From Wuchereria bancrofti (lineage: Eukaryota > Nematoda > Chromadorea > Rhabditida > Onchocercidae), in NCBI GenBank assembly GCA_005281725.1, contig SSBO01000012.1, positions 3,978,102-4,042,101 of the forward strand: 64,000 nucleotides of DNA. Reading direction: 5' to 3'. Positions 52,985-64,000 of this stretch are shown piece by piece (positions within the stretch are counted from its first letter, which is position 1; each line of letters begins with the position of its first letter). A program made the translations under genes and the position numbers. The notes beneath the pieces are model-generated. The model searched no databases. It was not told the DNA's origin and saw nothing but the letters and a program-made list of their open reading frames with translations.

Positions 52985-55900
52985 ATGGAACCTATTCCGG
53001 AAGAAGATCACGACCTCACTTCATTTTCACCTGCACATACTGTTAAACATGAAAAGAAATCTCGATTAACGGAAGTCTATACATCTGAACAAGTAGACAC
53101 TCTCGTAAGGTATGTTCATTTTCGTGAAGTATGGATCTATATTACATCAAGTGGTGCAATCCATTAGCTGATAAGAGTGAAATTTGATCTTTTAAGCCTC
53201 TGAAGAGTGCAGGATATTTCTTGCAAGTTGTAATATGATATACGTCAGAACTGCTTTTTGAATTTTCAAGTAATAAATGTTGCAGCACAGTACCTCAGTC
53301 AGCAGTACCAGATACATGGAAGCTAAGGAAGAAAGACGAACTAACACATTCAGTGTACTTTTTTTTTCAAATATGAAACAAATCCAAAATTAGTTTTGCT
53401 ACTTTTCTGGATGGTGTCACTATCATTTGAAACAGTTTTTATAATTTCTGGTACTCTGTAATTAATCAGTTTACTGATCCCACATTGCTTCAGAATCCCT
53501 TCAACACATTTGTCCGAAGCATTATCTGGGTCAACCAGTGCACGCGGCTCGACGTATTCTTATACTTATGAATCGCATTATGATGAACCTCCCAACGAAG
53601 CACTACCCGATGTTCGTTTTCTAAATAAAGAACTTAATGGTGACATTGAGCGGCATTCATCTCAAACAAAAAAAGTCCGGCTTTACCTTATATCTGTTAT
53701 CTGATTGAATTTCCAAGATATCTCTTATTATCATTTATTCAATCTTACACGTTATTTAACGTCATTGCTGACTCTGATGCATTAGGAATGATACAGGTGA
53801 TAGTAGTTGCATAAATTATCATTATTTTTTGGAAAAATTGCAGATAACTCGCGTTACGAAAGTAACAACAACCAGATCGGTGCGCCATTTACCTGTTGCT
53901 GATCAAGAAGTTGAATATTTTTTTGATGCTGATGGAAGTCCATTATCGTTTACACGTATTACTCATCCGTATGAACATGGTAATCACCACTCATCGTGAA
54001 AGGGATGACAAATCTACAAATTTTAAATTTAATATAATGCATTTTAAACACACAGTAAATCGTTTCTTTTGGTACTGATGCTACTGCAGATGAAGATAGT
54101 TCCTTCCAACATGACGTTGATTATGATGCACCACCACCCGCACCAAGTTCTTTCCATGAAGCTGAACACTGTGCTTCACGGGGTAATTTTTTTTAGTAGT
54201 ACATGTTTGTTGTGGGTTATTTATTGAATTCAAGAATTTTATCCGACATCTTTATTTCGATATGAAATTAATAGTGTTTGAATAGTTTTGAAATAAGATA
54301 TATATGCCAAAAGCTTTATGAAAACTGGCATGTACTATTTACCCTCGAAAACTGGAATAGTTGAAACCATGTACAATTTAAAATTCAGATGTCGGAAATA
54401 GAATGGTTTCAGTCCTGCAAGTCTCAGTCTGTAGGAGAATCATATATATATATATATATATTCGATTTGATATGTAGTCATCACACCATTGCTGAGAGGT
54501 GTGACTATTTATGATGCTAATCAATTCATTGGAGAAAAGCCATTATATGAATAAATCTTTCAGACGTTCCAAGTGCTCCCGGCGTTCCAGAGATTACTGA
54601 TGTGACTAGCTACGACATTGGTTTGACATGGCAGTGTCCAGATATGCAAGGGAGAGCTGGCTCTGTTATTGGTTATCAGGTAATCTTGCACAGTCAGCTG
54701 GATTTATGTTTTAGTTCAAATGAGGCTTTTGTTCAGGTTGAAATATGTGAAATTGGAACTTCTGAATGGTATCTCGCTCATGAAGGTCTGATCAAAGGAA
54801 ACAGGTTTAGAAGTATGTACTTAAAATCACTGTGTAGCTTCCACAATTTCATTTTTGTTTGTAAGATATTGTAAAGAACCTGCATTATGTTTTATACTTT
54901 TTACAGAAAATTTATAATATTTTACACCTAGTTTTTGTAATTGAACTGACTGTTTAAAAAAAAACTGCGGGATATTATTTAACTTATTAACTCTTATGGT
55001 AATACGCTTCCAGTAAAAGATCTCAATCCACAAGTCGAATATGAAATAAGAGTCGTTGCTGTTAATTCGGCAGGTCGTGGTGTACCTTCAGCCACTTCAC
55101 CAAGTGTGCAACTGCGATTGGATTATGATTCACATTCTAATTTTAGTAAGCGTACGCTATTATTTGATAGTAATTTACAATTATATTGAAGTGTATGGTT
55201 CAATTTCTTCAGATAGTTGGAGAGGAACGGCTCCTGGTCGACCTTACGTATTACTGCTTGATTCTGATCGCATCGTGTTAGAGTGGGCGCCAGCAATGGC
55301 AAATCCTGGATCTGCGCCCGTTGCTGGTTATGAGGTGAATTCTGAATTGAATTTGTGTTGTTGATATAGATTGCTGGAATACATGAAAAGAAGGTGCTGA
55401 AATAAGATACCCAGAGATAACTTATTTCAATGATTTTTACTGTTTTTGGATATCGCTAATTTTTCCCATGTTTATTTTTGCTTTGTTAGGTTAGTTATCG
55501 TGCAAGTGGCAGTGACTGGATGCAATCAAATGATTATCTTATAACAACATGCAGAACTGAAGGTTTGTGTTCCCCGTTAAAATATAATACCAGTCGTATT
55601 TACATCCTTCCATTAACATTTTCTCAGAAATGGAAGTCCATAAAGGATTTGATAAACGGGCATTTTATTCATCATTAATTATTTTATCTGTCAACTTTTT
55701 GGCCAGCAATATACAGTTCAGTAATTATTTAATATTTCGGTTTTAACTGCCATTCGGCTTTGCAGTACTGAATTTGAAGCCGAATGGAGAATACGAATTT
55801 CGAGTGGTGGCGAAAACTGCTGATGGACCGTCTAAACCAAGTCCGTCGTCTGGTTTTATTCGATTGAAACCGCCTGTTCCATCTCGCATTCCACCTACGA

Positions 55901-58900
55901 CAAAGACAGAAAGTAGCTTTTCTCCTCCTGGACAACCACAGGTTCGTGAAAACTCTCACTAAGTTACCGGTGCAGGTAAAATTTCACTAATACAACCAAT
56001 ATAGATAAAATTAACAACAATGCGAATTATCGAGGGAAGGGACATGCATTTCATTTCTTCCATCTCGGGAAACAATGAACGCGTTTTTGGTACACCGTCA
56101 TAACTATAATATATATGTTTTTCCGTTTTTATAGATAGAGGAACTTGAATTGAACTGGGTACGCCTGCATTGGGCAGAAGGTGGGTCACCAGATGATCCA
56201 CCGGCATCATATATTGTTGAATATCGAGAAGTTGGTGACCCGCTATGGTATACCGCTACAACGGCTGTCTATATCACGTCTTATACCGGTAGTTTTAGAA
56301 ACCTTGTTTATTTTTTAGCTGATGGTCCGAAATGATTTTTTCGGAACAGTTCAAAATAAGATATTTTGTCGTTAAATTTTTCTTAAAAATGAAGCGTCGT
56401 GTTCCAGTGGAATGTCTCCGTCCAAATTCCACTTATGAATTCCGTGTAGTTGCACGTGCTCGTGATGGTAGTGTGTCTGCACCTTCAGTAGTTTCTGATG
56501 TTATACAACTACGACCGTCCATCAGATCTGGTGTCTTGCATGGAGTTCCAGCAAAACCGCAACCACCAGAATATGTAGACTTCTGTGACAGCGACCGTGT
56601 AACACTCTGCTGGTTTCCAGCTGTGAGTTCTTTACCAATACAGGTAAAGTTAACAACAATTCGAATTATGAAGAGAAAAAACATGCAATTCGTTGCTTCC
56701 ATCTCTGGCAGTTTTTGATGCTTTCCAGGGCTATGATGTTGAATTCCGAGATCATCAGCAGGATGCTGCTTGGTACAAGATTAATGAAATGCTTATTCGC
56801 TCCTGCAAAATGACAGGTATTTTACATCTTTTCATTCTTTTCCAAAACGTTATATGATCAATTTTGCTGAGGCGTACCGCTGAAATAGCTGTTTTCAATC
56901 CATCATTCCAAAGAATTGATCAAACTTAGTTGTTAAAATATCAAGATTTTTAATACAGCTGGGAGATCTATTGTCGCTGTGCTCAGAAAACTAATTGTAT
57001 ATTATAACATTTGAATATTTTTTGCAGTTGGTGATCTCATACCAGGTCATGAGTACCAGTTTCGCGTTATAGCATGTAATTCTATTGGATACTCAGTACC
57101 TTCAGATCCTTCTCCTGGAGTACACATAGGAATACCTTGCAGTAATTGCTTTACTGATAGTTTTTTTTTTGAAAAGGACGATTAGTTTGTTATTTTAATA
57201 AAATGCATTGCTGGCTTTATGATTTTTCAGTCTTTGTTTTTAGATGGCAACGACTGTTATGTGGAAAAAGCAAGTTATGGAGCTGTTCCGTTGCTTCAAG
57301 ATGAAATTGTACGCGAATCGCCACCTTTGCCTGATCGTGATGATTCTCCACCACCGATACACAGAAAATTTCTTCGTGAAAGAGACGATTGTTAGTTTTT
57401 CAATATGTAATGTATATGTAATGTCTTGGTTTTGAAGTATTATCTAATGTATTTTCTAAATGCTAGTAGGTGCTCTAAAATTTTCAGTACACTGGAGAGA
57501 TCCAACGCTGAGAGAGGTGATTGAGTATTTGGACAGTGCAAACAAGGTCGAACAACTCAATGCGTCCGGCTACTTGCAGCATTTAACCTATAATGATAAT
57601 GCTATTAAGGAAGAGACGAGGTAACTTTTCCTCTGGAAATCTTATTCATGGTTCTTCATGAAGTTACTTAATCCATTAAAGAAAGTTATGAATAATTTTT
57701 GCTTCAGGTAGAGATAACAATTTGATTTACAGAGAATTAGATGGTATTCCGAGACTTGTTCGTTTACTTAGTAGTGATGTACCCGATATACAAAAAAATG
57801 CTTGCGGTTGCTTGAAAAATCTATCATTCGGGAAAGAAAATGATGAAAATAAGGTCAATCTGTTTTTTATAAAGTGGTATTTGGGACGAACTGGAGTTTC
57901 TAGAAATGTTTGAATAATGCAACACGTCAGAAATCCTGCAAATTTGAGATTTTTTTTTTAGCGTGCTATTAATGACGCAGGTGGGATTATTACTCTAGCG
58001 GCTTTATTGAGACATACTCACAATGCACAAGTGATGGAAGAAGTCACTGCTACTCTGTGGAACCTCTCAAGCTGTGATGTAAATATTTTAACTATGATTT
58101 TGAAATAACTTGTGATGTACGTTTATGCGAGTTCCTGAAAGTAAATAGAATGATAAATTTTCAGGAGTTGAAACCAATAATACTTAGTCAAGTTTCGGAG
58201 CCAATAAATCAACGTATTGTTGTACCTGGTTCTGGATTGACTGAAAGTAATGCGGAAAATGGAAGCAATATATCACATAGTATCAATATGTTTAAAAACG
58301 GAACTGGAGTTTTAAGGCAAATTTCTAGTATTTTAAAGGATTTTACAGCATCATTTTGCAAAATCTTGAACTAATTCATTCTTCTTATAATGAGATTATT
58401 TTCAGCGACGATTTGGAATTAGAAAACGTCATAGATTTTCAGGAATGTTTCGGCTGCTTCCTCAAATGCCCGAAAAATACTTCGTGGATGTCCTGGTTTG
58501 GTCGAAAGTCTCGTGCACTATTTGCACCATGCAGTTTCGAGAAACCAGATTGATGCACGTACTGTCGAAAATGTTGTGTGCACTTTGCGTAACCTCAGTT
58601 ACCGGCATGTTTTATCTCACTTTAAAGTTTTACTAAGCAAGAAAGTTACAGTGATAAACAGTTTGTATTTTCCTAGGATTCAAGAAGTAAAGGACAAGAA
58701 TTACGATCCCAGAGCTGATTTTGAAGCTACGCAGCGGGAGCGCAGTAAATCGGCTCCTTCAGAAAGTCCCAAAAACAAGAAAAAAGAATCTAGTAAAAAG
58801 AAGAAAATTGGACAACATACTGCAGCGAATGCATCAGAAAGTATGGCGGTACGTTTTCCGTATTTCTTTTCATTGTTGTTAATAATGTATATGATGGGAG

Positions 58901-61048
58901 GAAAGCATTGTGACATAAAGCACCCAGTTTCCTTTTGTTTCCCGTTGAGTTTTGTGTCAAGTCATAATTTGTTTATGAGTGAATAAAGTCTGTTCTAAAT
59001 AAAGAGCTTTTAGGGAGCAGAATTGTTATGGCAGCCGCAGCTGGTGAAATTATATCTGAAGTTGTTGCAGGAAGCGTCGAACCCTGAAACTCTGGAGGTA
59101 ATATTTCTGAATACAAGTTTAAAGTCAGCATTTTACTCCTTTCTTTTGCTCAGTACGCATTCACTGAAATCTGCATGTTGTATTGCGATTAAACCTAAAA
59201 TTTCTGCTATTCATTAAGAAGTCTTGGTAAATATGGCTTTGTTAGGCATCTGCTGGTGCAATACAGAACCTTGCTGCCTGCCAGTTCGAGCCATCAGTTA
59301 ATGTCAGGGCCTGTATACGCACAGAAAAAGGTTTGCCTGTGCTTGTGGAACTATTAAGACTGAATGACGACAAAGTTGTTTGCGCTGTAACAACGGCTTT
59401 ACGAAACCTATCGCTTGATCAGGTCATTATTAGCATTTAATTGAAATCTGTCAAATTTCTAATGCTTTTTGCTTCTGAAAATCAAAAAAGTCAGAAGTAT
59501 TCGTTGAGGCTTTCAATCAGTATTTTCGATTAAGTCTTATATGATTTTTACTTACATAGTACAAATGCGAAATGCATCTATTGCAGCGAAATCGCGAACT
59601 GATCGGTAAATATGCAATAAAAGATCTAGTGGCAAAGCTGCCTCGAGCCGACCAACGATTTCGAGATCCAAACGTGAGCGATGCAACAATTGGAGCAATT
59701 TTGGGCATATTATTTGAAACTGTCAAGCATTCCGCAGACTTTACAAGGTCCTGATCCTTCTAGATTTCTCCAGTGATATTTTTAGAGTCTGAAAGTTTAT
59801 TGTGGATATTATCCTCACTTAGAAATGAAATAAACATTTTAATATTGCATCTATTCGTTATTCCAGAAATATCCATGAATGTGGAGGAACTGACCGGCTA
59901 CGAAATTTAGCCAGTTCACATCCTATGTACAGCAGTCGCATTTGTAAATATGCATCACAGGTTGTCTACATTTACCCTTTCCTTGCTTTTTTCAATTCGT
60001 TACAAGAAATGACTAACAGTTTTGTTTGTACATTCTCCGATCGATTTATAACTTCAACTAAATAGATTTTTGAATCGACACCGAACAAATAACAGTAGAC
60101 GTTGAAAAGGCTGCAAATAACCGAATGCATTATATAACGTCTGATATTGTTGCAGATATCTTGCAGGTTCTTTACTTGATGTGGCAGCACAAAGAACTTC
60201 ATGATGGCTTCAAACGGAGCGGTTTGAAAGAATCAGACTTCTATTCGGGAACAACAATTCGCGCCCGTGATACGACAACACTTTCTCGACCAATATCATC
60301 GCAAGGCGCTGAGCGGCCAACACATTTAAAAAGTGAAAATCTCGACGACAGTGCGAGCACATACGGTATCGGGCGATATGATACACTGGATAGTAGGGTA
60401 TGCTTATTAACGTTTCACATGATTGTTTTTCAAAATATGAGACTTTCTTCGCCTAAAGTCGTGGCCTTCCTTAAATGTTTGGGTTATAACAAATAATTTC
60501 TTGTTATTTTGACTGACTTATGTAAAAGTCAGCCCTATTTTAGTATCTATTTGACAAAGATCTTGCAGGCCAGTGCACTAAAAGGTTGTGTATATGGCAA
60601 GACTTCTCCTGAGATTAATTCACTAAATCTTTACAAAATCACAATAACAGAATACATTCATTTAGATCTCTTAATGAAGTTTGTTATTCAAGGGAACAAT
60701 AATGCTAAACGTTATTCGGCTAAGCTGGTACGATAGTATCCAGAATTTAATACAGTGCCAAAACAAAACACTTTTCAAGTTTTTTTACTGTCAGCTGTAT
60801 CGTTAAATAACTAAATTCTATTTGAGATTGACAAAGTTTGATTTTTTTTGAGAAACCCACCTTTTCTGCATTTATTTACTTGAATACATTTTATCTTCAT
60901 ACCATCTTCTATAATTATATTTCCTTTATCATGTGAATAAGAGCGACTCTAGGTTAATAAGAATTTTAAGGCTGGTGAACCACTATACGCTTCGGTACAC
61001 AAGCGCAGTGAACGTTGCGGCTCAACGGGTGGTGATAGTTGGGTGTGA
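52985..61048 (+). CDS. jac-1: p120/delta-catenin with fibronectin type III repeats (JAC-1 type)
   Basis: Adherens-junction catenin that binds the juxtamembrane tail of cadherin. Twenty-seven exons, 3651 nt, 1216 residues. Exons: 52985-53109, 53494-53674, 53844-53979, 54090-54182, 54564-54679, 54737-54812, 55014-55145, 55213-55334, 55490-55562, 55766-55941, 56135-56288, 56408-56643, 56729-56816, 57028-57141, 57244-57390, 57488-57620, 57733-57853, 57962-58078, 58165-58316, 58443-58604, 58677-58848, 59014-59097, 59246-59422, 59587-59747, 59867-59960, 60167-60397, 60971-61048. The N-terminus has [16 protein letters not shown]. Four fibronectin III repeats cover about residues 179-610 ([48 protein letters not shown]). 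Armadillo repeats follow from about 660 ([33 protein letters not shown]). A Lys-rich loop lies at about 915-940. The C-terminus is the PDZ ligand DSWV. Introns after 58316 and 58604 need GC donors. Confidence 0.93.
54442..54461. repeat. (AT)n repeat in jac-1 intron 4
   Basis: About ten AT dinucleotides within the intron before exon 5. Confidence 0.9.
55996..56070 (+). repeat. Intronic copy of a 75-bp jac-1 segment (copy A)
   Basis: About 80% identical over 75 bp to 56635-56709, counted by eye (15 mismatches, no gap). It lies in intron 10, just upstream of a fibronectin III exon. The matching copy B spans the end of exon 12 and the start of intron 12. This suggests duplication of an exon-intron unit during repeat expansion. 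Confidence 0.75.
56635..56709 (+). repeat. Exon 12/intron 12 segment of jac-1 repeated in intron 10 (copy B)
   Basis: Partner of copy A. The first 9 bp are the coding end of exon 12 and the rest is intronic, including the donor. In copy A the donor GT has become AT. Confidence 0.75.
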
Positions 61049-63648
61049 ACAGAATTTGTATGTGTCATCATTATTCAACAGCTAGAACGAATAAGTTTGC
61101 AAGAAATTTAGAACTGATTTTGCTGAAATGATTCTCAACCGATAATAGCACATTTCATAGTGCTTGCCATACTGGTGATCATTTCTTATTTTAGCAGATA
61201 TTGTTCAGTGGTACTTTTATCCGCCACTAACTGTTATTCCTTTGTGCTTTATTCATCTCCGTTATTTAAAAGTACGACTGTTTTTTTTTCTTTTTTGTTT
61301 TGTTTTTATTTATCTGTCAATGATGTCGTAAAGGAGAATTTAATTTAGGGTGCGAGTTTCATTTCATCTTTTCCACTAGAAAGTTTATATCTTCCAGATT
61401 TGGATATTTAGAACCTCTGAAGAAGTTAAAACCGTGTAAGGCAAGATCTCTATTATTACTGTGTGGTTAACTGAAAAGGGATAGTACAAAGTTGATGATT
61501 TTGAAGATTTTTATCGGTTTCGAAAACTTCACTTATCAATTCTTCTGTACTCCTTTAATCACTTATCATCTTGTGTCAGAAATAGGGATATAAATACTTA
61601 TTGGTTTTTCTTAGTTGATTGTAGTTAAAGGCGATCTCTATGCTTTTTTTAATTTTTTTCACTGATAGATGGAGATATGTTGTTTGTTCCCTTTTTTGAA
61701 AGAGAAAATTCAATATTTGCTTTATTTTAATATTTTAATAGTACGGCGTATGCAATTTCTAGCATAATCGAAGACTTATGTTTTTATATCTCGTTTTCCA
61801 TTATGTTATCTGGGGTATAACATTTTTCGCTGCTCATAAGGTTGTGGATATTTTCTGTTACAGTGCTTGTTAATATTTTCTGTAATTTTTTTCTTAATTT
61901 AGTCATTGTTAGTCATTATCTCAAATTGATTTTCAACAGCGATGATGATTTCTCAACAAATATGATAAATTTTTTGGTCATGTTGATCAGTCAGTCATAA
62001 TACTTTACATGAATTTTGAAGATAAAAAAAAATGATTAAAATTTGCTAATAAGTTGTTTATTTCTTTATTTTCTCAAAATTGAAGCACTTTAATACCCGG
62101 AATATTACTTAGAGTGTTATCCTCATTCAGTTCACTTAAGATTTCCGTGCTTTATTGCCCATTATAGTGTGTATATTTTGAGTTATGCCTTCTGCTTCCA
62201 GAAATTTGCTGTTTTGTATTTTCATTTACCAATGAATTATTACCATATTTTGAACAGTTCCAAATCTCAAAGTACAGGAGTTAATGTCGATTGCGTGGCG
62301 ATTATTCGCAACTTTTGTTTATCAGTACACGATCGAATTTCTATTTGTGTTTAATTTCAAGAAAAGCTCCATGTGTTCATGAAATTATTTTCTGGATTTA
62401 AGGAATGCTGATTTATGCTTACTAAAGTTACGAGCAGTTGCATTGCTGTGCAACTTCCTCCTTTCTGATGTTTCAGCTTGCAGAAGAGAAATTGGCAGTT
62501 GTTTGGTTAAAGATAAGAGTTCCTCCAGCTGAAATCTCTAAAATATGCGGATTCTCGTTGTAGGTTTCAGCGTCTTCAAAAATCAAGCTGTTTTATTTGC
62601 AAGTGATTGTTATTTTACAAATATAAGACTGTGGTTGGTCATGACGAAGTACAGTGATCATAGATAATTGAGGTTGTGCTAAATGTTGTAAGTCGAGTAA
62701 AAGAGGTTACATAGACTAAAAGGGGCGGAAGTTGATTTCTTATTTAAGCAGTTGAACTGATTGTTTCTATTCAGGAGCCATTTTAAATATGTTTTTGTTT
62801 TCCATTTGTACTAAACTGCTATATAATTTAGATTGCGATTGTAAATTGTAATTTTGAAGAACTACGGGTTGTTTGCCTGTGAGGTAAGAATTGAATAGCA
62901 AACTTCAGTGAGGAGTGGTGCGGCTTGTACCATCATTCACAGAACCAGGAGACATGAGAAAATGAGCCAAAATTAGTAGGAAATACCGGCAGTGATAGTA
63001 AAGGACCAAAATAATCCCAAAATAAACAAAAAGAACGATAGTGATGCTGATTCCTTCGACAACATTGCTTGTTATTTTTAACTTATTACACCAGTATTAT
63101 TTTAACTTATTACAAGGATGAAACGTTAAAAAATAATCCATGTAAGTACCATTGAAAAGCGTTTGTTGGTTTCTTAATAGTCGGTATATACTGTTTAGAA
63201 AAGAATCCCTGACTCATCTGTGGTGGGCAATGACCTTTTTCATTAGATCAGTCAAAATTCTATTCATTAGCAACATATTTAGCTGAATTTTAATTTATAT
63301 GAGTATTAAAGATGTAAGGCGTTTAGGCTTTTCGAAAAATGGGAATGTCTCCTGCTATTTTTAGCATATTTATCGAAATTTTATCCATATAAGAATAAAA
63401 CAATCCTAGAAGTGAATTTTTTTAAGTCTTACTTTTCTGGTCGGTTTATAATTGCATAAGTTTCTTTTATACCACTTTAAATGAAGACACTTGTTCACTA
63501 TCACCTGTCGGTTCCATCAAATTTTAATAACATGGCATTTAATAATCATTAATAAATCATTAGTAATTTAATAATCAGCAAAATCATGAAAATGTTACTA
63601 ACTTCCGGCAAACTTAGGCATTTTAACCTTTAGACAGCAAGATTTATT
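61049..63648. other. 3' flank of jac-1 and convergent intergenic DNA
   Basis: AT-rich, with no exon-like frame I can support on either strand until the minus-strand segments at the right edge. Confidence 0.5.
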
Positions 63649-64000
63649 TCAAACGAAATTGATGTTACAAGCTTCTTCGGCGCTCCTATTGTAAGATGTT
63701 TCCGATGCTACTAAATCATCACCATAAATATGCGTTTCAATGCAATCGCGCTGATGCGACAAATAGTTTTTTTTTTCATCATATTTGCAAAAAGATAAGA
63801 AAAAATAATTTGCGGCATAAAAGGCATTTCTGAGACATCAAGAAAAACCACCTTTAAACATTTATTTCATCTCCGGTAAATTTAAAAATTTCTCTCCACA
63901 TCTTATCTAGAGGACTATTTGATGCAAGAGTTATAGTGTAATATAGTGATGTCTGCGTATCTTTTAAGATTTCTGCGACATTTACAATGATAGACAACTA
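63649..64000 (-). CDS. 3' end of an unidentified minus-strand gene, partial
   Basis: There are two exon-like frames with compatible phase. The outer one is open from an acceptor (GTCGCAG, exon start 63972, or further right to the window edge) to 63860, followed by a donor GTTTAA. It encodes a stretch containing SPLDKMWREIFKFTGDEIN. The inner one runs from 63750 (acceptor GTCGCATCAG) to a TGA at 63651-63649, and encodes 33 residues including THIYGDDLVASETSY and ending NINFV. The composition (D, E, T, S, C, W) is unlike chance frames in this AT-rich DNA. I do not recognise the family. The gene would continue right of the window, convergent with jac-1. Confidence 0.4.

Noticed and set aside
58356..58442. 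Possible extra jac-1 exon between 58316 and 58443
   Set aside because: Direct joining through the GC donor restores the conserved GVLRNVS motif of p120 catenins; an inserted exon would break it.
1..64000. tRNA, rRNA, CRISPR, transposase or bacterial/endosymbiont genes
   Set aside because: No B-box plus acceptor-stem pattern, no rRNA signature, no direct-repeat/spacer array, and no intronless bacterial-type ORF was seen.

Overview
The window is nuclear DNA from a nematode. It is AT-rich, and nearly every gene is split by many introns of about 70-600 bp with short T-rich acceptors (TTTCAG/TTTTAG). The gene set matches nematode versions: an FMN deiodinase with an N-terminal membrane anchor (SUP-18 type), a p120 catenin carrying fibronectin type III repeats (JAC-1 type) and a KLP-12/KIF21 kinesin. 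A spirurid or filarial-like species is my best guess from intron style and gene mix; this is inference.

Layout. 1-3.3 kb is non-coding with microsatellites. 3.3-6.6 kb (+) holds the high-affinity choline transporter (cho-1), whose N-terminal exons are not found in the window. 8.9-10.4 kb (-) holds cysteine string protein (dnj-14), convergent with cho-1. 14.2-16.6 kb (+) holds sup-18/iodotyrosine deiodinase. 20.3-41.4 kb (+) holds a 35-exon kinesin-4 (klp-12) with one 10.5 kb intron, and that intron contains an antisense four-exon gene for an unidentified two-membrane-segment protein (28.0-29.8 kb). 42.7-44.4 kb (-) holds an ATF4-type bZIP factor. 46.2-49.6 kb (+) holds moc-3/UBA4 (MoeB plus rhodanese), divergent from atf-4 across a GC-rich segment. 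53.0-61.0 kb (+) holds jac-1 in 27 exons, ending in a PDZ-binding DSWV tail. At the right edge (63.6-64.0 kb, -) are two exon-like segments of a further gene.

Exon models were built by hand from frame, phase and family similarity. The summed coding lengths are multiples of three: sup-18 906 nt, dnj-14 709 nt plus terminal adjustments, klp-12 4650 nt, atf-4 675 nt, moc-3 1215 nt, jac-1 3651 nt. Two junctions (klp-12 intron 16, moc-3 intron 4) keep frame only with a non-canonical site or one missing base.

The genes do not form an operon. Themes are presynaptic function (choline uptake, synaptic vesicle co-chaperone), microtubule control in axons, adherens junctions, tRNA thiolation/molybdenum cofactor sulfur transfer, and stress transcription. 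The most notable points are five apparent GC-AG introns in about 95, the nested antisense gene, the possible upstream ORF before the ATF4 homologue, and a gene mix (C. elegans chromosome IV plus X genes) that fits the fused X chromosome of filarial worms.
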